From the NCBI GenBank assembly GCA_003013855.2, contig PVNU02000424.1, positions 1,674,001-1,738,000 of the forward strand: a stretch of 64,000 nucleotides of DNA, read 5' to 3'. A model generated the notes under the pieces. It was not told the DNA's origin and searched no databases. It was given only the letters and a program-made list of their open reading frames with translations. Source of the stretch: Liriodendron chinense (taxonomy: Eukaryota > Streptophyta > Magnoliopsida > Magnoliales > Magnoliaceae). Positions 59,604-64,000 of this stretch are shown here, one piece after another; position 1 is the first letter of the stretch, and each line of letters begins with the position of its first letter. A program made the translations under genes and the position numbers.

Positions 59604-61300
59604 CCTCTCTTGCTGGATGCCACTGGCCATGAAGATGGAGATGGGAGCTGCTGGACTGGAAGACGTCCACTGCTGGACGTTGATTGTGGGGGCCTTGGAC
59701 GCTGGTGCTGCTGATCAGCTGGACGTTGAAGGACACTAGTGGAGATGGGCGTGCTCATCAGGTGAAGGAATACAGTGCTGGACGGTCTTGCTAGATGGCA
59801 GATGGGTTGGACGTTGGAGATGGACGATCCACTTGATTTTGGCCGCTGATGACAGCTACAACGTCCACCTACTGCACGTGGATGAACAACGTCCATAGCT
59901 GTTGGACGGTCGTCCACTGCTGCATGTTGATGAAGATAGAGGAGATTGCTGAGCTTAGACGGCTGAGGAGCTGGAGTGGACTGCACGTTGGAGATGTGTT
60001 GCTAGGATCAGCCATTGATGAATGGATGGTGGATGTATGGAATTCCATGGCCAAGCATGCTGGCCATTTGATGCAGATGGACGGTGGCTGATGAAGGGGT
60101 CGCTGGTTGCTGATCGTCCAACATATCAAGACATTAAAGGAGATGAGGTCCATGCTGTTTAAATGATCAGCACGTGTGCTGACCATGGTAGAAATTGATG
60201 GACGGCTGGATTATTTGGATCTGGATGGTTGGAGAATGGACGGTCCGCTGGATCTGGTGGACTTGCTGAACGTGTGGATGAAGTTCCATGGCTGGCTTGC
60301 TCATGGACGGTGCTGGAGATCTCCAGCGTTGATGCAGATGGACGTGATGGAAGGTGATGATGGCTGGAGATGGATTGTTGAGGGTGATCACCATCGTCCA
60401 TTGTTGCTGGATGGTGATGATGGGGTCCACTGAACTGGACAGATGGATGGTGATGAAGGTTGCTGTAGCTTGACATGTGTGCAGCTGGAAGGATGGACGC
60501 TGATGGACGTCCAATCCTGCTGGACAGTGGAGATTGGATTGCACGTTGATGCAGCTGCAGTTGTAGCTGGACTGCTGTGTGGCCCACCTTGTTGATCTGG
60601 CACTTGTGAGGCTGGTGGACGTCCATCCTTGCTGCACGCTGTACATAGTGGTGTCTACCTTGGACGGCTGCAGCTGGATGGTGATGATGGGCCGAACCTC
60701 AGTAGCTTGATGCGACTGTTGATCTTGCTACAGTGGCGGTTCAGATGCAGCACATGTGTGCTGATGATGGATGGTCATGGAGTTGTCCAGCGGGTGGAGC
60801 TGATGGACGGTTGGCTGATGTGCTGCACGTGTGGGCTGGCCGTTGGATTGGTTGGACGGTTCTTCCAGCAACTGGATGAATGGACGGCTGGAAAGAAGAT
60901 GCGGTGTGTGGCCCACTTTGCAGCTTGGACGTCCACTGGATAGATGGTTGAATCAACACGTTGTGGGGCCCACTGGACGGTTTGGATGAAGGTGGAATCT
61001 TCGAATGGTGGATGCGATCATGTTGATCCTGGGCCGCTGAGATTGCCTACCATGTGATGATCCTGGCCATTGATGCGGTGGATGTCTTGGTGGATGATGA
61101 AATTCATCTTGCTTGCTGTGGGGTCCACCATAGATGGATAGTTGATATGTTTACCATGTGCGAAGGATTGAAGATGTCTCCACTTGTTGCTAGATGCACG
61201 GTTGGTCCCAACTATAGACATCCAATCTTGACCGTTCAAACTCGTGTGATCTCCAAATCACTACCATCAAACATGCACATCCTGGACTTTCGATGAATAG
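59601..61300. repeat. TGGACG/GATGG-rich low-complexity region
   Basis: Dense TGGACG, GATGGACGG, GCTGGAC and GTTGATG words without a strict period, inside the solo LTR U3. Open frames on both strands here are composition artefacts. Confidence 0.7.
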
Positions 61301-61550
61301 TTGTGATGCGGTCCACCATAGAACATGATCCATCCTTTGATTTTTATGATTTAATTTCCTTCAAGATCGTCACACACTTGATCTTGATCACTTTTTTGGT
61401 CTTTAAACGTCCTGATTGGCTTGGATCTTGTCCAACCTCTCCTGATCACTTGAAGACAGAAAATTCACCTAATGAGGGATAATTAACCAGAAAAACAATG
61501 ATAATGCCCTTAACAACCAGGGTTAATTATACAATATTAGGTACTCATCA

Positions 61551-61884
61551 GTAAGATTGAGGTCGATCCATAAGGATTGTCGTAACAATTCTAAATTACA
61601 TAACTAGGATGAACTAAATTCGAATTTGTAATGATGGATAGAAATTGATATCATAAAACTATCTACTTTAGACTTAAATCAGGGAAATAAGCACTAGAGC
61701 ACCAAGGATCCACTAATAATCATTCACAATGACAATTCAAATCATTCAAGCCAATCACTCAATTGGAATCGGAGTTGTATCCCTATCCAATTGGAATATA
61801 GAGCAATCAAATCATCATAATGTATCTAATATAGAGGATCATCCACTAATATGGTTCTCTCCTAAACAACTAAGGCATTGGGTG
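61551..61884 (-). repeat. LTR A2 (Athila-type), second portion
   Basis: Starting with the duplicated GTAAG it resumes the Athila LTR: ATTGAGGTCGATCCATAAGG, GCACCAAGGATCCACTAATA. It stops at GGGTG (61880-61884), where LTR F enters. Confidence 0.75.
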
Positions 61885-61946
61885 TGTTTACGTCTAATTT
61901 AGTAACAGGATCCTCCAGACGTTCACCTTCCTTCGAGCAAGCTTCC

Positions 61947-63484
61947 TGTTGAGCTCTTAATTGTGCATATTCTAAACCCAATTCATCACTCATTATGCAA
62001 GGTTTTCATGAATTAAAGACTAATCTAATGCATGATTTCATGATTGTAGGAATGAGAGGGACCCCGCCCAATTGAAGACTAAAAAAACTTCTTTAAGAGC
62101 CTTGGATGAAGACCCAAGATGGGTCGAAGAAAGAAGAAAGCAGAGAGAGAAGAAAGAAAGAAGGAAATGAAGAAGAATAGGCTAAGACTGGTCCAGACCG
62201 GTCAGCCAGGAGGGCCACGACCAAGTTTAGACCGGTTGGCCAACTCCTCCCAGCCCTCTAGACACTGAACACAATAGGGCCGACCGGTCGCGACCGGTTG
62301 GCCAAAGGCCTGTCCACTCCAACGAGCTCCTTGGACTGTTCCAGATCAAGTCCGACCGGTCGTGACCGGTCGGCTAGTCCAGTCCAACGGGTCTAGACCG
62401 GTCGGCCATGCGTTTAAAACAGTAATTTCTATTTTGGGCGCCGATTATCTCTACGCACTGCGTACTCTTACGCAAATTCTAGATGATTTTGATGCTGCGG
62501 AGCCTCCCCAGTATAAAAGGACACCTAGGGATCGTTCCTAGGGTATCTAAGAACAGGTTAAGCACGGTGGGAGGCGGCGGAAGTGGATTTCGGAGTTCCA
62601 CAACTCCTCTTAGTTTGTTTATTGTTTTTATGTTTTCCTTAGTTTGTTTCATGTTTCCTTGGATCATGAACGGCTAAACCTCTTAGCTAGGGCTAAGAGG
62701 TGAAGCTTGTAGTGAATCTAAGATGTTTCAATTCGTTTAAGTTGGTTTTAAGTTGGATTTCATGTTTATGAACAATGGTTTGAAGTTTTATTCAAGTTCT
62801 AAGTAGTTTTTCCTTAGTCTTATGATGACTCATGGATGTTTGGAAGAATAGCTTGAGTTCTTAATTGTTGTGAACTAGTTTAGACCTGTATGATCCGAGG
62901 AATTGGAGTATGCTCTAGTACTAAGATTTTCATGTGGGAACTTCCTACCAAAGTTCTACTTTTTCTGAAAATTCTGTACTATGTGGGACTGTGTATGTGA
63001 TTTGAATAAGTTCAAATCATAATCTAGTTTTGTCTTGTGATAGGATTTAATGATAGTTATGATTGTGATCTTAGCCTATTGGAATTGGGACTGACCTATG
63101 CAATTGAGTATGCTCGTCCTAGCTTACATTGAGTGAATCATATACATGGATCTTACATATGGCAGATTGTTGGTTTAACTGATCTATCATCCGACTCGAT
63201 AGATCTTAATTTTGATTCTAGTTGAGAAAGTGTGAGACCACAGCGAATTGAGCATCAAGGATTGGTATAAGTGGATCCTTGAACCTCTAGTGCCTTTTTA
63301 TTAATTGATTACTTCAGTTTAGTTCAAAGTTACTATTTAAATCAATCGTCTCAAATCTGGTTGTTAGCTTTTCAATAGAAACTATTGAAAGTATTTGTGA
63401 ATTCCTACATAAGTCCCTATGGATCGACCTCAGTCTTACCGAGATTATTACTACATTGCAATCCTACACTTGGGGAAACGAACA
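61947..63484 (+). mobile_element. Solo LTR D (Athila-type), TSD CTTCC
   Basis: Starts TGTTGAGCTCTTAATTGTGC, ends GGAAACGAACA. CTTCC flanks both sides (61942-61946, 63485-63489). It carries the densest GACCGGTC cluster in the window (62195-62403, exact ACCGGTC at 62197, 62283, 62355, 62365 and 62397) about 110 bp before TATAAAA (62512-62518). No internal domain follows. Confidence 0.9.
62195..62403 (+). promoter_or_regulatory. ACCGGTC cluster upstream of the LTR D TATA box
   Basis: Five exact ACCGGTC, three of them inside the full palindrome GACCGGTC read with neighbours such as GACCGGTTGGCC. A promoter role is inferred from position only. Confidence 0.5.
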
Positions 63485-64000
63485 CTTCCCTCCAAACCTA
63501 AAAGAGTAAAGGAGAAAACTAAGGGTGAACGACATTCAACCAGTTGGCCCTCCAAAGCTTAAGTTAGATGAGATATGGTAGTATAGTAAAAGGTAGGAAA
63601 TGAGCTTAGAGGTTGTGTACCTTTATCATCTGTGGACCCATCTATTTATATAGATCCGGGCAATCCAGTCTGTTATGCAATGCCGTTAAGATCACTACTG
63701 ATTTCAAGGGATAAGGTGTTTATCTTGTTAATCCTTAGGTAAGGGGATGGCCTAACCACTCTAGACGTCTAGCTGATTACGTCTCTTGATGGAGATGTTC
63801 GGAACTATGAATAGAAACAAGCCCAAACCGGCCTATACGGGCTGCTGGTACTAAAAAGGCGGAGGATGCTCGGGCTCGGGGATAACCACGAGCCGAGCTG
63901 CTAGCATGCAAAAATGTGATCCCTTTCGACGACCACGAGCCGAGTTGCTCGTAAGCGGAACCTTTGTTTTATAACCAAGGAGTAAAGGCAGGCGAATTAT

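Larger units (their letters stand above)
58256..61550 (-). mobile_element. 3.3-kb solo LTR with TSD GTAAG
   Basis: On the minus strand it runs from TGATGAGTACCTAATATTG (61550) to GGGTTGTAGCA (58256). GTAAG flanks both sides (58251-58255, 61551-61555). Its last 350 bp are Athila-LTR-like (CTGTGGATCGACCTCGGTCT, inverse). TATAAAA is the complement of 59271-59277. The U3 is unusually long (about 2.27 kb) and filled with a GA microsatellite and a TGGACG-rich stretch. No coding capacity is supported; the many open frames in 59.5-61 kb come from biased composition. Confidence 0.85.
61885..64000 (-). mobile_element. LTR F (same family as 25160-26208), split by D, cut by window edge
   Basis: 61885-61946 plus 63485-64000, read on the minus strand, are collinear with 25754-26208: CAGCAGCCCGTATAGGCCGG, ATCTATATAAA box (complement around 63635-63645), AAAGGTACACA, GGAGGGCCAAC, GGTTTGGAGGGAAG, GAAGGTGAACGTC and the terminal AAACA. 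At 63890-63950 two CTCGGCTCGTG units match the 48-bp minisatellite of the other copy. The captured proteasome fragment is absent here. Confidence 0.75.

Noticed and set aside
59452..60943. Many 60-159-codon frames in the TGGACG-rich region
   Set aside because: Biased composition of a low-complexity LTR region on both strands; no domains, and overlapping frames contradict each other.

Overview
The window looks like intergenic DNA from a flowering plant nuclear genome. It is AT-rich, packed with LTR retrotransposons (Copia, Athila-type Gypsy and one family I cannot place) and small DNA transposons, and I support only one intact host gene. That gene is an intronless DYW-class pentatricopeptide repeat (PPR) protein at 11782-14193 on the + strand, most like Arabidopsis At4g35130. 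GTGGGCCCAC/CCGTCCATC-rich fold-back repeats recur throughout. I associate such repeats with magnoliid genomes, but that is a weak inference; no species is named by the sequence.

Left part (1-11.1 kb): a partial Copia LTR (1-570, minus); a non-autonomous minus-strand LTR element (1139-7662) whose 5' LTR is split by a 2.8 kb solo LTR with a 5-bp target duplication; and a third, plus-strand LTR of the same family (about 8230-11100) split by a 1.7 kb terminal-inverted-repeat element that holds fold-back repeats. The PPR gene follows, with another fold-back element just upstream. From 14.2 to 24.4 kb there are short duplications, a SINE-like tail, hAT-like elements and a GTGGGCCCACATGATGG minisatellite. 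That minisatellite is cut by a 1,845-bp non-autonomous hAT element with an exact 8-bp target duplication. From 24.4 to 33.5 kb there is one end of a CACTA element, an LTR carrying a 48-bp minisatellite and a captured 20S proteasome alpha-4 exon fragment, and a complete gag-only Copia element with 2-kb LTRs.

Right part (33.5-64 kb): a deep nest of retrotransposons. A Copia element (33476) is entered by a minus-strand Athila element A. A is entered by a complete plus-strand Athila element B (41533-51207, TSD ATAGT/ATAGC) and by element C (54226). C is cut by a Copia LTR (56847), that by another Athila-type LTR (58204), that by a 3.3-kb solo LTR (TSD GTAAG) and by LTR F (61885), and F by solo LTR D (TSD CTTCC). 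Outer members do not close inside the window, so their missing halves should lie beyond 64,000 in mirror order.

The most interesting pattern is not a gene. LTRs of at least four otherwise unlike families carry GACC/GGTC palindromes (ACCGGTC or GGTCGACC), singly or in clusters, upstream of their TATA box. Within one Copia family the cluster is replaced by an unrelated ATCCATCGGAG cluster at the same position. Between the two LTRs of element B the cluster has changed length. This suggests a fast-evolving, possibly exchanged promoter module. No retrotransposon reading frame is intact; all pol genes carry stops or frameshifts.
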